NCBI GenBank assembly: GCA_963807015.1
Contig: CAWEAS010000008.1
Location: 124,001 to 188,000, forward strand
Length of the DNA: 64,000 nucleotides
Direction of reading: 5' to 3'
DNA from: JAJPKK01 sp963807015
GTDB taxonomy: Bacteria > Pseudomonadota > Alphaproteobacteria > Rhizobiales > Xanthobacteraceae
Position numbers and translations under genes: made by a program. Shown here piece by piece: positions 8,676 to 17,052 of this stretch. Numbering within the stretch: the stretch's first letter is position 1; each line of letters begins with the position of its first letter. The notes below the pieces were generated by a model, which searched no databases, was not told the DNA's origin, and saw only the letters and a program-made list of their open reading frames with translations.

Positions 8676-8809
8676 CGCGGCTACGTGCTCCTTCCGGGTC
8701 GCCCCAATCGGTGCGCTGGGCGTGCCCCCCTCCTGCAAGGCACTGATGATAGATTTCGGCGCGCGTAGCTGATTTGACAAAAGCAGCGCGGCCGCGGGGC
8801 ACGCACGTC

Positions 8810-9505
8810 ATGAGCCAAATGCACTATTTTCCGGTGGCATGGCCGTTCCTGGCCCTGCTGGCGGGCTTATTGCTCGTCCTTGTGGTGCTGATTCAAATCG
8901 GGGTGCTGCAGTATGCGTACACGCGTCTCGGCATCAGTTCGGGCGCGGCGCTGCTGCTCCTGCTCAGCTCATTGATCGGGAGCTACATCAATATCCCGGT
9001 ATGGGAGTTTCCCGCGCACGAGGTCGAATTGGGCCATGAGGTGACGTTCTTCGGCATGCACTACGTCGTGCCTGTCGTCGTGGATTGGCCGGGCACTATC
9101 GTCGCGGTCAACGTCGGGGGTGCCGTAATCCCGACCCTTCTCTCCCTCTACCTGCTGGCCAAAAACAACCTTTGGGTTCGGGGAATCATCACCACGGCCG
9201 TCGTGGCGGCTGTCGTGCACTACCTCGCCTATCCCGTGAAAGGCGTCGGCATCGCGGTGCCTACGTTCGTGCCGCCGATCGTCACCGCGATCGCCGCAGT
9301 GATTATCGCACGTTACCACGCTGCGGCGCTTGCCTATGTCGGCGGTAGCCTTGGGACACTGATTGGCGCGGATCTTCTCAATCTTGATGTCGTGCAGGGC
9401 CTTGGTGCGCCGGTCGCGTCGATCGGCGGCGCGGGCACCTTTGACGGCATCTTTGTCACCGGCATCCTGGCGGTACTCTTAGCGAGCTTTTCCCGACGGG
9501 CCTGA
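8810..9505 (+). CDS. DUF1614 family membrane protein
   Basis: About 231 residues with six or seven hydrophobic segments, so an inner-membrane protein. I place the start at the ATG at 8810 (MSQMHYFPV); a TTG 36 bases upstream is also in frame. Family features are the long first membrane helix, SSLIGSYINIPVWEF after helix two, NVGGAVIPTLLSLYLL, and the ending ASIGGAGTFDGIFVTGILAVLLA, which I recognise from DUF1614 proteins. Function is unknown for the family. It stands alone between the KorB-like gene and a surface-protein gene. Confidence 0.8.
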   Translation: MSQMHYFPVAWPFLALLAGLLLVLVVLIQIGVLQYAYTRLGISSGAALLLLLSSLIGSYINIPVWEFPAHEVELGHEVTFFGMHYVVPVVVDWPGTIVAVNVGGAVIPTLLSLYLLAKNNLWVRGIITTAVVAAVVHYLAYPVKGVGIAVPTFVPPIVTAIAAVIIARYHAAALAYVGGSLGTLIGADLLNLDVVQGLGAPVASIGGAGTFDGIFVTGILAVLLASFSRRA

Positions 9506-9819
9506 GTCGCCTCTTGGAAGGGCGGAGATCGGCCAGATCATCGGTCTGCAGGCGGCGAACGCCCTCAAAAAGTTGACTCAATCTTTGACAAATCGTGCAG
9601 ATTCCGGCGCGCCGCGACCATTGGTTCATTCACAAGATGCTGATAAAAGTGCACATTTTCGCGGCGCATGCTCAGGTGTTGCTCAATTGTAACGTTTGGC
9701 AGAAAAGCGACGGGACAAGTTTCGAACTTATTCCTGATCGCGGATATTCATATTAACATCCTTCTCGTCGCTGCCGGTTTTATGACCGCCAGCCGGGGGA
9801 GCTTCGAGGGGCAATTGTC
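9506..9819. other. Intergenic leader region before the outer-membrane gene
   Basis: About 310 bp without a credible gene. It is clearly more AT-rich than its flanks, with TTGACT at 9573, a second TTGACA-like hexamer at 9585 and the AT run catattaacatc near 9750, so it probably holds the promoter and a 5' leader of the downstream barrel-protein gene. No -35/-10 pair with correct spacing stands out enough to call. Confidence 0.4.
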
Positions 9820-10638
9820 ATGAAAAATATCGCGACTGGATTGGTTGCAGTGGCCGCGCTCGGACTGGGCGTCTGCAACAGTGCGCTTGCTGCAGATATG
9901 CCGGTCAGGTACGTACCGCCGGCGCCGGTCGCAACGTGGACCGGCTTCTACGCCAGCGTCGACCTGGGCTATGCACGCCAAACAGTGTCGGACGCTTGGA
10001 ACCCGCTTCCTAACCCCGCCGCGTTTCCGGTGGCCAGCGGATTGGTCGGTAGCCCGCAGGGCACCGGCATGGTCGGCGGCTTCAACTTCGGTTACAATTA
10101 CCAGTTCTGGTCCGCATGGGTCGCCGGCATCGAAGGCGACATTATGTGGGGCGCGGTTGGGACCAGCAACGCCGGTCCCTGGGTGACGCCCGGCGGGGCC
10201 CTGGTGCCGGGCTCCTTGACCAGTTTCTCGACGCAACTGAATTGGCTGTCGTCCGTCCGCGGCCGACTTGGCTGGCTCTGGACGCCCAACCTGATGCTCT
10301 ACGGCACCGGCGGCGTTGCGTGGGAAAACGTTCATTATTCAGCGAATGCCTTCAATGGTGTCGCTGGGGGCGCGGGTTCCTATAATGCAAACGTCGACTT
10401 TACGAACACCGCCAGTGGTTGGGTGGCGGGCGTCGGCATCGAATGGCTGATTTCCAACAACAACGCCAACGTCTTCTGGAACAACTGGACGCTCCGGACC
10501 GAATGGCTGCATTATCAGTTCAACAATGCGCAGAGCATGAATGGCGCGTCGGTCAACTTCCCGGCTACCCCCTCGAACTACACGTGGAGTTCCGAGAAAG
10601 TCGACGTGCTCCGGGCTGCTCTGAGCTACAAGTTCTGA
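9820..10638 (+). CDS. Outer-membrane beta-barrel protein (Omp25/porin-family type)
   Basis: A 272-residue surface protein. The signal peptide is MKNIATGLVAVAALGLGVCN, cleaved at ALA-ADM; the mature start has the Pro-rich VPPAPVATWTGFYASVDLG typical of Bradyrhizobium Omp25-like proteins. Alternating aromatic strands follow (WVAGIEGDIMWGA, LSSVRGRLGWLW), and the C-terminal strand VLRAALSYKF ends in Phe for outer-membrane insertion. Monocistronic: AT-rich leader upstream and a strong terminator directly after. Confidence 0.92.
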   Translation: MKNIATGLVAVAALGLGVCNSALAADMPVRYVPPAPVATWTGFYASVDLGYARQTVSDAWNPLPNPAAFPVASGLVGSPQGTGMVGGFNFGYNYQFWSAWVAGIEGDIMWGAVGTSNAGPWVTPGGALVPGSLTSFSTQLNWLSSVRGRLGWLWTPNLMLYGTGGVAWENVHYSANAFNGVAGGAGSYNANVDFTNTASGWVAGVGIEWLISNNNANVFWNNWTLRTEWLHYQFNNAQSMNGASVNFPATPSNYTWSSEKVDVLRAALSYKF

Positions 10639-10662
10639 TCGTCCGCAGCGGAAGAATTACGA

Positions 10663-10700
10663 ATGGCCCCGAGCCTTGCTCGGGGCCATTGTTGTTTTTA
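10663..10700 (+). terminator. Rho-independent terminator
   Basis: A GC-rich stem ATGGCCCCGAG / CTCGGGGCCAT with a four-base loop (CCTTG region), followed by TTGTTGTTTTT. It begins 25 bases after the stop of the barrel-protein gene and is the clearest intrinsic terminator in the window. Confidence 0.9.
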
Positions 10701-10752
10701 GCGTGGCTTTGAGACCGATGCCGATCCGCGATCTTCGTTTGGCAACGGAGCT

Positions 10753-11730
10753 TTATTCCCCGCCGATTGCGTCGCGCACTGTCGCGTCCCTGAGCAGGTC
10801 CTCGAAATAGGCGACGGTTCTCGCCAGGCCTTCCTTGAGCGGCGTTCGCGGCGTCCAGTCGAGCACTTTGCGCGCAAGCGAAATATCCGGTTGCCGCTGG
10901 CGCGGATCGTCGGCGGGTAGAGGCCGCCCCACGATCTTCGATCGAGTACCGGTCAAGTCGACGACAATCTCGGCAAGTTCGCGAATTGAGAACTCGGCGG
11001 GGTTGCCGATGTTGATCGGACCCGTCACCGCGTCATCGGTCGCCATCAGTCGCACGATGGCGTCGATAAGGTCGTCGACGTAGCAGAACGAGCGCGTCTG
11101 TCCGCCGTCGCCATAGATCGTCAGGTCTCGCCCAAGGAGTGCCTGGACGATGAAATTCGACACCACGCGGCCATCGTTCGGATGCATGCGCGGGCCGTAG
11201 GTGTTGAAAATGCGCGCCACCTTGATGCGTAGCGCATTCTGGCGTCGATAGTCGAAAAACAGCGTTTCCGCGCAGCGCTTGCCCTCGTCGTAGCAGGAGC
11301 GTGGACCGATCGGATTGACGTGGCCCCAATAATCCTCGGTCTGGGGATGAACGGTCGGGTCGCCGTAAACCTCCGACGTCGAGGCCTGGAGAATTTTCGC
11401 GCGCAGGCGCTTGGCGAGTCCGAGCATGTTGATTGCGCCATGCACGCTCGTCTTCGTCGTCTGCACCGGGTCATATTGGTAGTGCACCGGCGAGGCCGGG
11501 CAGGCGAAATTGTAGATTTCGTCGACTTCGACATAGAGCGGAAAAGTCACATCGTGTCGCATCAGTTCGAAGCGCTTTTCGCCGATGAGATGCGCGATGT
11601 TGCGCTTCGCACCAGTGAAAAAGTTGTCGACGCAGACGACGTCGGCACCTTCTGCGATCAACCGGTCGCAGAGATGAGAGCCGAGAAACCCGGCCCCGCC
11701 GGTGACCAGAACGCGCTTCTCCAAATGCAT
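10753..11730 (-). CDS. UDP-glucuronate decarboxylase (UDP-xylose synthase)
   Basis: A 325-residue extended SDR enzyme converting UDP-glucuronate to UDP-xylose. The start at 11730 places the NAD motif VTGGAGFLGSHL at residues 9-20. Other UXS signatures are FACPASPVHYQYDPVQT at 75-91, STSEVYG at 117-123, the catalytic Tyr147/Lys151 (SCYDEGKR), and RIFNTYGPRMHPNDGRVVSNF. It starts five bases after the stop of the HAD gene, so the two are co-transcribed. The product would feed surface polysaccharide; no glycosyltransferase is in the window. Confidence 0.92.
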   Translation of the reverse strand: MHLEKRVLVTGGAGFLGSHLCDRLIAEGADVVCVDNFFTGAKRNIAHLIGEKRFELMRHDVTFPLYVEVDEIYNFACPASPVHYQYDPVQTTKTSVHGAINMLGLAKRLRAKILQASTSEVYGDPTVHPQTEDYWGHVNPIGPRSCYDEGKRCAETLFFDYRRQNALRIKVARIFNTYGPRMHPNDGRVVSNFIVQALLGRDLTIYGDGGQTRSFCYVDDLIDAIVRLMATDDAVTGPINIGNPAEFSIRELAEIVVDLTGTRSKIVGRPLPADDPRQRQPDISLARKVLDWTPRTPLKEGLARTVAYFEDLLRDATVRDAIGGE

Positions 11731-11735
11731 GTCGA

Positions 11736-12449
11736 TTACGCCCCGAGACGGTCCGCGAGTTCGACGAGGCTGCCGGCCGCGATGTCGACAGGAGCGGCCG
11801 GCCTGACCTCGCCCGTGCCTGGACCGTATTCGTTGGGCCGAGCGATGTGCGCTGTCGCGAGACCGCAGGAGGCTGCGGCTTTGAGGTCGTTGGTATGGGC
11901 CGCCACCATCATGCAAGCCGCCGGCGCAAGATCGAAAGCCTCGGCGGCAGCGAGATAGACCCGCGGTTTCGGCTTGTAGTCCCCGGCCGTCTCGGCGCCG
12001 AGAATCGCGTCCCATGGAAAACCGTTGCGCCGGGCAAGGTCCACCATCAGCGAAATATTGCCGTTCGACACCGGCGCCAGCAGGAACTTACGCTTCAATC
12101 GATGCAACGCCGAGGCCACATCGGGCCAACCGTCGAGGCGATGCCACGCGCGATTGAGATGAGCCGCCACCTCCTCGCTCAAATCGTCGAGGCCAAAGCG
12201 CGGCCGGATGCGATCGAGATTGCGCCGGTGCAGCACGTCGAGCTTGGAAAATGGAATACGGCCGCTGCGCACCTCCTCCATGCCGGGCTGATATTCCGCG
12301 CGCCACGCGTCAGCAAAAGCAAACCAATCGGCTTTGTGGCCGAGCGGTTCGAGCACCGCCTTCGCCTCGCGTGCGATCCCCCCACGCCAATCGACAAGTG
12401 TCCCGAACACGTCGAAGAACATCGCCTTTACCGCGGAAAGCTTTGCCAT
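11736..12449 (-). CDS. HAD-superfamily (S)-2-haloacid dehalogenase type II-like hydrolase
   Basis: A 237-residue type II HAD protein. Motif I is FFDVFGTLVDWRG, with the nucleophilic Asp at about 13; motif II is the Ser of VSNGN; motif III/IV is GDYKPKPRVYLAAAE, with the Lys, then MVAAHTNDLKAAASCGL. In true haloacid dehalogenases the last motif has two acidic residues (as in SSNxWD); here HTNDLK keeps one Asp. Likely a haloacid dehalogenase or phosphatase of small metabolites. Nine bases upstream ends the binding-protein gene, suggesting an operon. Confidence 0.85.
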   Translation of the reverse strand: MAKLSAVKAMFFDVFGTLVDWRGGIAREAKAVLEPLGHKADWFAFADAWRAEYQPGMEEVRSGRIPFSKLDVLHRRNLDRIRPRFGLDDLSEEVAAHLNRAWHRLDGWPDVASALHRLKRKFLLAPVSNGNISLMVDLARRNGFPWDAILGAETAGDYKPKPRVYLAAAEAFDLAPAACMMVAAHTNDLKAAASCGLATAHIARPNEYGPGTGEVRPAAPVDIAAGSLVELADRLGA

Positions 12450-12457
12450 GGCGAGTG

Positions 12458-13471
12458 TCAGGACCGCGGTGGAGGCTGGATTTTGACGAATTCCTCGACC
12501 TGCGCCGGAGATAGCGGGGACAGGATGAATTTCTGCTTGGTCGCATCGTCGATGACGTGGTCCATGCCGAGGATGCGATCGGGCGCCATCGTCTCCTTGG
12601 GAATGAAGTCGCGCACCCGTTTCACCACGCTTTCAGAGAATCCCGAATACTCGGAATAGTGGCGGAGCACCGCCGGATCATCGGAATACATCCATTCGAT
12701 CGTATCGCGATAGGCCTGCATGAAACGCTCGAGCGCGTCCTTGCGCCGCGCCAACATGTCGAGGCTTGTGATGTTGACGCGCGTCGTGCGGCCCCTCAAC
12801 GCCGTCACATCGAGGCCACGGGCGATCAGCCGGGTGCGGCCGGCGTCGATCGCATCGATGCCGAACGGCGCCGATGCCCAGCCGACATCGATCTGACCGG
12901 TCATGGTCTGCGTGAACGTCGCAGGCATATTGCCGGTCGAAACCGTTTTCACCTCGAGATGGTTCTGTCGAATGAATTCGAGGAGACCGGCGTGACTTGA
13001 CGAGCCGGTGACGGAGTAGCCCACGCTCTTGCCGTTGAGGTCGGCGATCGTCTTGATCGGCGAGGATGACACCACGAACCAGTAGAGGTCCGGCGACCCG
13101 ATCATCTCGCTGCCGATCAGGCGCAGCGGCGCGCCTTTGGAGTAGGCGCCAATAGCCCCGGATACGCCAACGCCCACAGCGAGGTCCATGCTGCCGCCGA
13201 TCACCACTTGCTGGGATTCGGCACCTCCAGACGTAAAGAGAATTTCAAGTTCGAGCCCGTATTTGCGGAAGATGCCGGCCCGCTGGCCGAGCTCTGACAC
13301 CCCGGTGTCCCATAAGCCGCGCTGCGGCACCGAGACAAGCAGCTTCTCCAGTGGCTTGTCCTCGGCACGCGCCGCGATGGCTGCGACCCACATCAGGGCC
13401 GCGAACGAAAGGACGGGAATCGCGTGGCGCAAAAGCACCGAACACGACCGGAGCAAGCGACAATATCCCAT
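12458..13471 (-). CDS. NMT1/SsuA-like ABC transporter substrate-binding protein (copy 1)
   Basis: A 337-residue periplasmic binding protein of the NMT1/THI5-like (NitT/TauT) fold. The signal peptide spans about 36 residues, ending AAIAARAEDK. Family traits are LGQRAGIFRKYGLELEI, AESQQVVIGGSMDLAVG, LNGKSVGYSVTGSSSH and MTGQIDVGWASAPFG. It is a close paralogue of the next upstream gene, from which it is separated by 25 bp. No permease or ATPase accompanies the pair. The ligand is unknown; the co-oriented HAD gene downstream may act on it. Confidence 0.9.
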   Translation of the reverse strand: MGYCRLLRSCSVLLRHAIPVLSFAALMWVAAIAARAEDKPLEKLLVSVPQRGLWDTGVSELGQRAGIFRKYGLELEILFTSGGAESQQVVIGGSMDLAVGVGVSGAIGAYSKGAPLRLIGSEMIGSPDLYWFVVSSSPIKTIADLNGKSVGYSVTGSSSHAGLLEFIRQNHLEVKTVSTGNMPATFTQTMTGQIDVGWASAPFGIDAIDAGRTRLIARGLDVTALRGRTTRVNITSLDMLARRKDALERFMQAYRDTIEWMYSDDPAVLRHYSEYSGFSESVVKRVRDFIPKETMAPDRILGMDHVIDDATKQKFILSPLSPAQVEEFVKIQPPPRS

Positions 13472-13496
13472 AGCGATCCCTCGAGAGCTCAGTTCT

Positions 13497-14462
13497 TTAC
13501 TTCAGCGCTGCCGGAATCTGGACCATGTCCTTGATCTCGGCAGAGCTGAGCGGATGACTGATGAACTTGTTCTTGAGCGCATCCGACAATATCAGATCGA
13601 GGCTGCGGATGTCGTCCGGCCATAATACGCGCTTCGGAAAATATTCGTCGCGCACCCTGGCCATCAACTCGCGCGGCACTTTTGAGAATTCCTCGTACAT
13701 GGCAAATGCTGCCGGATCGGCGTACATCCAATCAAGCGCATCGCGATAGCCCTGCATGAAGCGCGCGACCGGATTGCCAATGCGGGCGAGTGCCGCGGTA
13801 TTTGCCATACACACGCGCACAGTCTGGTCGGCGCGCGCCTTGATCTCGCTGCCACGGGCAACGATGCGGATCTTGCCCTCGTCGACAAGCTCGAGACCGA
13901 ACGGGGCCGCGCCGCGGCCGATGTCGATCTGCCCCGTCATGGTCATGGTGAGCGTCGCCGGATGGCCGCCGGTCGAGACCGGTTTTGCCGCGACTTTGTA
14001 CTGATCCAGTAAAGCAAGCAGTGCGGTGTGGCTCGACGAGCCGTTCTGTGAATAGCTGATGGTCTTGCCGACGGCGTCATTGAGCGACTTGATGGGCGAA
14101 TTGGCCGGCACGAACCAATAGGTATCGGGGGAACCGATCATAGCACTGCCGATGATCCGCACCGGGGCGCCCTTCGAATAGCCGCCGATCGCCGACTCAA
14201 TTCCGCCGCCGCAGGCGATGTCCATGCTGCCGGAGATCACGGCCTGATGCGCCTCCGGGCCGCCTTGGGTGTAAAGGATGTCGACCGCAACGCCACGTCT
14301 CTTGAAGATGCCGGCACGCGCGCCCAGTTCGGTGATGGCAGTGTCCCATTGTCCGCGCTGGGCGACCGCGACCTTCAAAAGATCGTCGGCGCGCGCGGGC
14401 GACACCAACGTCAGCGCTGCGGCGAGCAGTGCAAGCCGGCATCCTCCGCTGCTTGTCACCAT
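13497..14462 (-). CDS. NMT1/SsuA-like ABC transporter substrate-binding protein (copy 2)
   Basis: A 321-residue paralogue of the neighbouring gene, same fold and order of motifs: LGARAGIFKRRGVAVDI, AHQAVISGSMDIACG, GKTISYSQNGSSSH, MTGQIDIGRGAAPFG. The ATG at 14462 follows GGAG at good spacing and gives a signal peptide ending SPARADD; a GTG 33 bases upstream is less likely. Tandem duplication is evident. First gene of the minus-strand unit, diverging from the sugar-type binding protein at 14596 across about 130 bp that should hold both promoters. Confidence 0.9.
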   Translation of the reverse strand: MVTSSGGCRLALLAAALTLVSPARADDLLKVAVAQRGQWDTAITELGARAGIFKRRGVAVDILYTQGGPEAHQAVISGSMDIACGGGIESAIGGYSKGAPVRIIGSAMIGSPDTYWFVPANSPIKSLNDAVGKTISYSQNGSSSHTALLALLDQYKVAAKPVSTGGHPATLTMTMTGQIDIGRGAAPFGLELVDEGKIRIVARGSEIKARADQTVRVCMANTAALARIGNPVARFMQGYRDALDWMYADPAAFAMYEEFSKVPRELMARVRDEYFPKRVLWPDDIRSLDLILSDALKNKFISHPLSSAEIKDMVQIPAALK

Positions 14463-14595
14463 CAAAGACTTCTCCGACACTCTTGGACCGGACACAGCCG
14501 CCTACACTATCGCATTCCGACGCCAAACGCTGCCCATCCCCATGGGCGCCGCCGAATGGTATGCTGGCTCAAATTGGAAGTCAGGGAGCGAAACC

Positions 14596-15549
14596 ATGAG
14601 ACGTCTGATTCCGCTGTCGGTCGCCGTTGCCGCAACGGTACTCTTTGGCGCGAGCGCGCAGGCAGAGACGATCGCGGTCTTCACGAAGAACACCACCAAT
14701 CCGTTTTCGAAGGCGATCCGCGCCGGCGCCGACACCGCCGCCAAGGCACTCAAAATCGATGTCATTCACTACGTGCCAACGTCGCCCGACCATCCGGTCG
14801 AACAGGGCAAGCTCGTCGAAGATGCCATTGCCAAGAAGCCGGACGCGATCGTGTTCGATCCGGTGGATGGCAAGCTGATGGTGCCGTCGATCGAGAAGAT
14901 CAATGCCGCAAACATTCCGGCGATCGACATCACTGACCGCAGCGATGCTGGCCAATTCGTCTCGGCAGTCCTGCCGGACGACTACACGCTCGGCCTCGCG
15001 ACCGCGCGCTACCTGCTCAAGGCGCTCGATGGCAAGGGCAACGTGGTCATTCTCGAAGGCATCCCCGCCAACACCACGAGCGTCGAGCGGCTGCGCGGAT
15101 TCCAGCAAGCGCTCAAGGAATTCCCTGGCGTCAAGCTGCTGGCATCGAAATCCGGCAACTATCAACGCAAGCCGGCGCAGACCTTGATGGAAGGCTGGAT
15201 CAAAGAGTTCCCCCAAATCGACGGCGTTATCGCGGCCAATGACTCCATGGCGGCAGCGGCTGTCGAGACGCTCGAACAACGCAACCGCAAGGCGCTCGTC
15301 GTCGGCATCAACGGCAGCAAGGAAGCGGTCGAACTGATCAAGGCCGGCAAGATGCTCGCGTCCGGCGAATTCAACGGATTCGTCATCGGCTGCCTGGCGA
15401 CCGAGATCGCCGCGCGGGTTCTGCTCAAGGAAGCGGTGCCGAAGGAGCTGATCGTCCGGCCGACGCTCTATGACAAGGCCAATTATCAGAAATTCGAGGC
15501 GCGCATCGACATGAAGCAGTGCCCAACGCTTGCGGAGGAGGCGCAGTAG
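14596..15549 (+). CDS. Type-1 periplasmic (ribose/sugar-type) ABC substrate-binding protein
   Basis: A 317-residue periplasmic-binding-protein-like I family member. The start at 14596 follows GGGAG and gives a signal peptide (LFGASAQAE cleavage). Mature motifs are VFTKNTTNPFSKAIRAGAD, the LacI/RbsB type opening; DAIVFDPVDGKLM; NTTSVERLRGFQQALKEF; and DGVIAANDSMAAAAVETLE, the ligand-hinge segment. The cognate permease and ATPase are absent from the window. It probably binds a sugar or small polyol, but the ligand cannot be named. Third transporter-less receptor in a row. Confidence 0.9.
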   Translation: MRRLIPLSVAVAATVLFGASAQAETIAVFTKNTTNPFSKAIRAGADTAAKALKIDVIHYVPTSPDHPVEQGKLVEDAIAKKPDAIVFDPVDGKLMVPSIEKINAANIPAIDITDRSDAGQFVSAVLPDDYTLGLATARYLLKALDGKGNVVILEGIPANTTSVERLRGFQQALKEFPGVKLLASKSGNYQRKPAQTLMEGWIKEFPQIDGVIAANDSMAAAAVETLEQRNRKALVVGINGSKEAVELIKAGKMLASGEFNGFVIGCLATEIAARVLLKEAVPKELIVRPTLYDKANYQKFEARIDMKQCPTLAEEAQ

Positions 15550-15636
15550 GCGCGCGCGCCGGGGCACGCCGACCCTCTTGCTTGGCCGCTACGCTGGCGT
15601 ATTGTCGCGTCTCTGCGCAGTTCGATGAGGGATGCA

Positions 15637-16227
15637 ATGAAACGGAATATCTCGATTGCCATTGCGGTGCTAGCGGCCCTGGTGCCGCAAGCGGCTTACG
15701 CCCACACGGGCGTTGGCAACGCCTCGGGGTTCGTACACGGCTTCATGCACCCGATCGGAGGCCTCGATCACGTGCTGGCCATGGTGACGGTCGGCCTCTT
15801 CGCCGCTCATCTCGGCGGTCGCGCGTTGTGGCTTGTCCCGGCGAGCTTCGTCACCATGATGGCAGCCGGCGGCGCGCTTGGTTTCTACGGCGTTAATCTT
15901 CCCTTCATCGAAGTCGGCATCGCCTTGTCGGTCATCGTGCTCGGTGCGGTGGTGGCGCTGCAGGCGAACCTGCCCCTCGCCGCGGCCATGGGCCTTGTCG
16001 GGCTCTTTGCCATCTTTCACGGCCACGCCCATGGTGCCGAGATGCCGATGGATGTATCGGCGGCCGGTTACGGTGCGGGTTTCCTCATCGCGACCGCATT
16101 GCTGCATGCGACAGGCATCGGGATCGGCCTTAGCGTCGGCAAGCTGGCGCACGGCTCGGCGCGGCTAGTTTCTCAACTTGCCGGCACCGCGATTGCCATA
16201 ACCGGCTTGTCGCTGCTGGTCGCCTAG
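15637..16227 (+). CDS. HupE/UreJ family membrane protein
   Basis: About 196 residues, a HupE/UreJ-type permease linked in the family to nickel (or cobalt) uptake. A cleavable signal ends AAYAHTG, and the mature protein starts with His as usual. Motifs are GFMHPIGGLDHVLAM, the hallmark with two His and Asp, and FHGHAHGAEMP, a second His-rich segment likely to bind metal; six membrane helices follow. The ATG at 15637 (GAGGG upstream) is preferred over the ATG at 15625. No hydrogenase or urease genes are nearby, so it is an orphan transporter. Confidence 0.9.
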   Translation: MKRNISIAIAVLAALVPQAAYAHTGVGNASGFVHGFMHPIGGLDHVLAMVTVGLFAAHLGGRALWLVPASFVTMMAAGGALGFYGVNLPFIEVGIALSVIVLGAVVALQANLPLAAAMGLVGLFAIFHGHAHGAEMPMDVSAAGYGAGFLIATALLHATGIGIGLSVGKLAHGSARLVSQLAGTAIAITGLSLLVA

Positions 16228-16273
16228 CTTTCGGCCAATCGCGCGCGTGGCGGAGGCGCGGGCATGCGCCCCG

Positions 16274-16639
16274 TCACGCGTCCGGATCGTAGGTGAGGCC
16301 GTTCGAACCCATCACGAAGCGACCGGCAAGCAATCGCACCATGGGGCCGGCGATCGTGTCAATCTCGACCATGAAATGGCAGATGCGGCCGGGGCGCCTG
16401 TCACCAGGGCGGCATTCGATCTTGCGAAAGGTTCGGACGGCGTACTCGTCTGTCCGGGTCGTCCGGATGCGGGCCACCGCGTCCGCGCCGCTGGTGCGCG
16501 CCGCGTAGGCGAGAACCGCTTTGACGCCATCGGCGAGATGGGACGCAAAGGCAGCCTGCATCGCGTCCTCGCTCGGCTCCGGCACATCAATGCTGAAGAG
16601 ACCGGTGGCCGCCAATAGCGCCACCGCGAAGATGTCCAT
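16274..16639 (-). CDS. Small exported protein, function unknown
   Basis: About 121 residues from the ATG at 16639, preceded by a G-rich site. A short hydrophobic N-terminus (DIFAVALLAATGLF) may be a signal or membrane anchor. The rest has two Cys (IECRPGD, RICHFMVEID) about 18 residues apart and a C-terminal FVMGSNGLTYDPDA. I recognise no family. It is convergent with hupE. Codon use looks like genuine coding sequence of this genome. Confidence 0.5.
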   Translation of the reverse strand: MDIFAVALLAATGLFSIDVPEPSEDAMQAAFASHLADGVKAVLAYAARTSGADAVARIRTTRTDEYAVRTFRKIECRPGDRRPGRICHFMVEIDTIAGPMVRLLAGRFVMGSNGLTYDPDA

Positions 16640-16769
16640 TGCCTGCCCCCCGATCACGCCGCGAAGCTGCCACAAAGAGATTGCGGTCCCCTGCAGCGGA
16701 CCGTTCGAATTTTAGCGACCATGTCGAATGATGTGTCGCGCCCGAGCCCCATCCCAACGAGAATCGACG

Positions 16770-16833
16770 GGTTAGTTCCTGCTGGGGTTAGTTTACTGTT
16801 GGGGCTCGTTCCCCTACGGTTAGTTCCCCTTGG
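16770..16833. repeat. Four-unit 16-bp tandem repeat
   Basis: Units of exactly 16 bp begin at 16770, 16786, 16802 and 16818. Units 1, 2 and 4 start with GGTTAGTT; unit 3 is diverged (GGGCTCGTT). Found by eye. Confidence 0.7.
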
Positions 16834-17016
16834 CCCAAGCCCTCGTTCCGCACGGTCCAAGCCGGCGCAGATTCGATGTGGTTAATGGCGGCCTAGGATC
16901 GGCGCGGAACGGCCGAACTCGATGGCGTATTCGAGCAACGCCGCGACAGGACGCACCGCTTCGCGCCGATCCACCAGCACCCCGAATGTCCGGGCTCCCG
17001 GCCCTCAATCTCAAGT

Positions 17017-17037
17017 GCGGGCGTGACGCCCGCGCTC
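17017..17037 (+). repeat. 21-bp REP-like palindromic element (single)
   Basis: Reads GCGGGCGTGACGCCCGCGCTC without a break, with a GCGGGCG / CGCCCGC stem. It matches, with one difference, the elements at 24306-24326 and, inverted, 24274-24294 and 56609-56629. It lies in the region following dctM. Confidence 0.7.
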
Positions 17038-17052
17038 CCTTTTTGCGGCCGG

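Larger units (their letters stand above)
16640..17052. other. Intergenic region with short repeats, no gene
   Basis: About 410 bp between a small exported-protein gene and dctM, both transcribed leftward. I see no credible reading frame. It contains a 16-bp tandem repeat array and one copy of the 21-bp REP-like palindrome, annotated separately. Confidence 0.5.

Noticed and set aside
14581..15567. A 328-codon frame antisense to the sugar-type binding protein
   Set aside because: Shadow; the plus-strand protein has a signal peptide, ribosome site and full family motifs.
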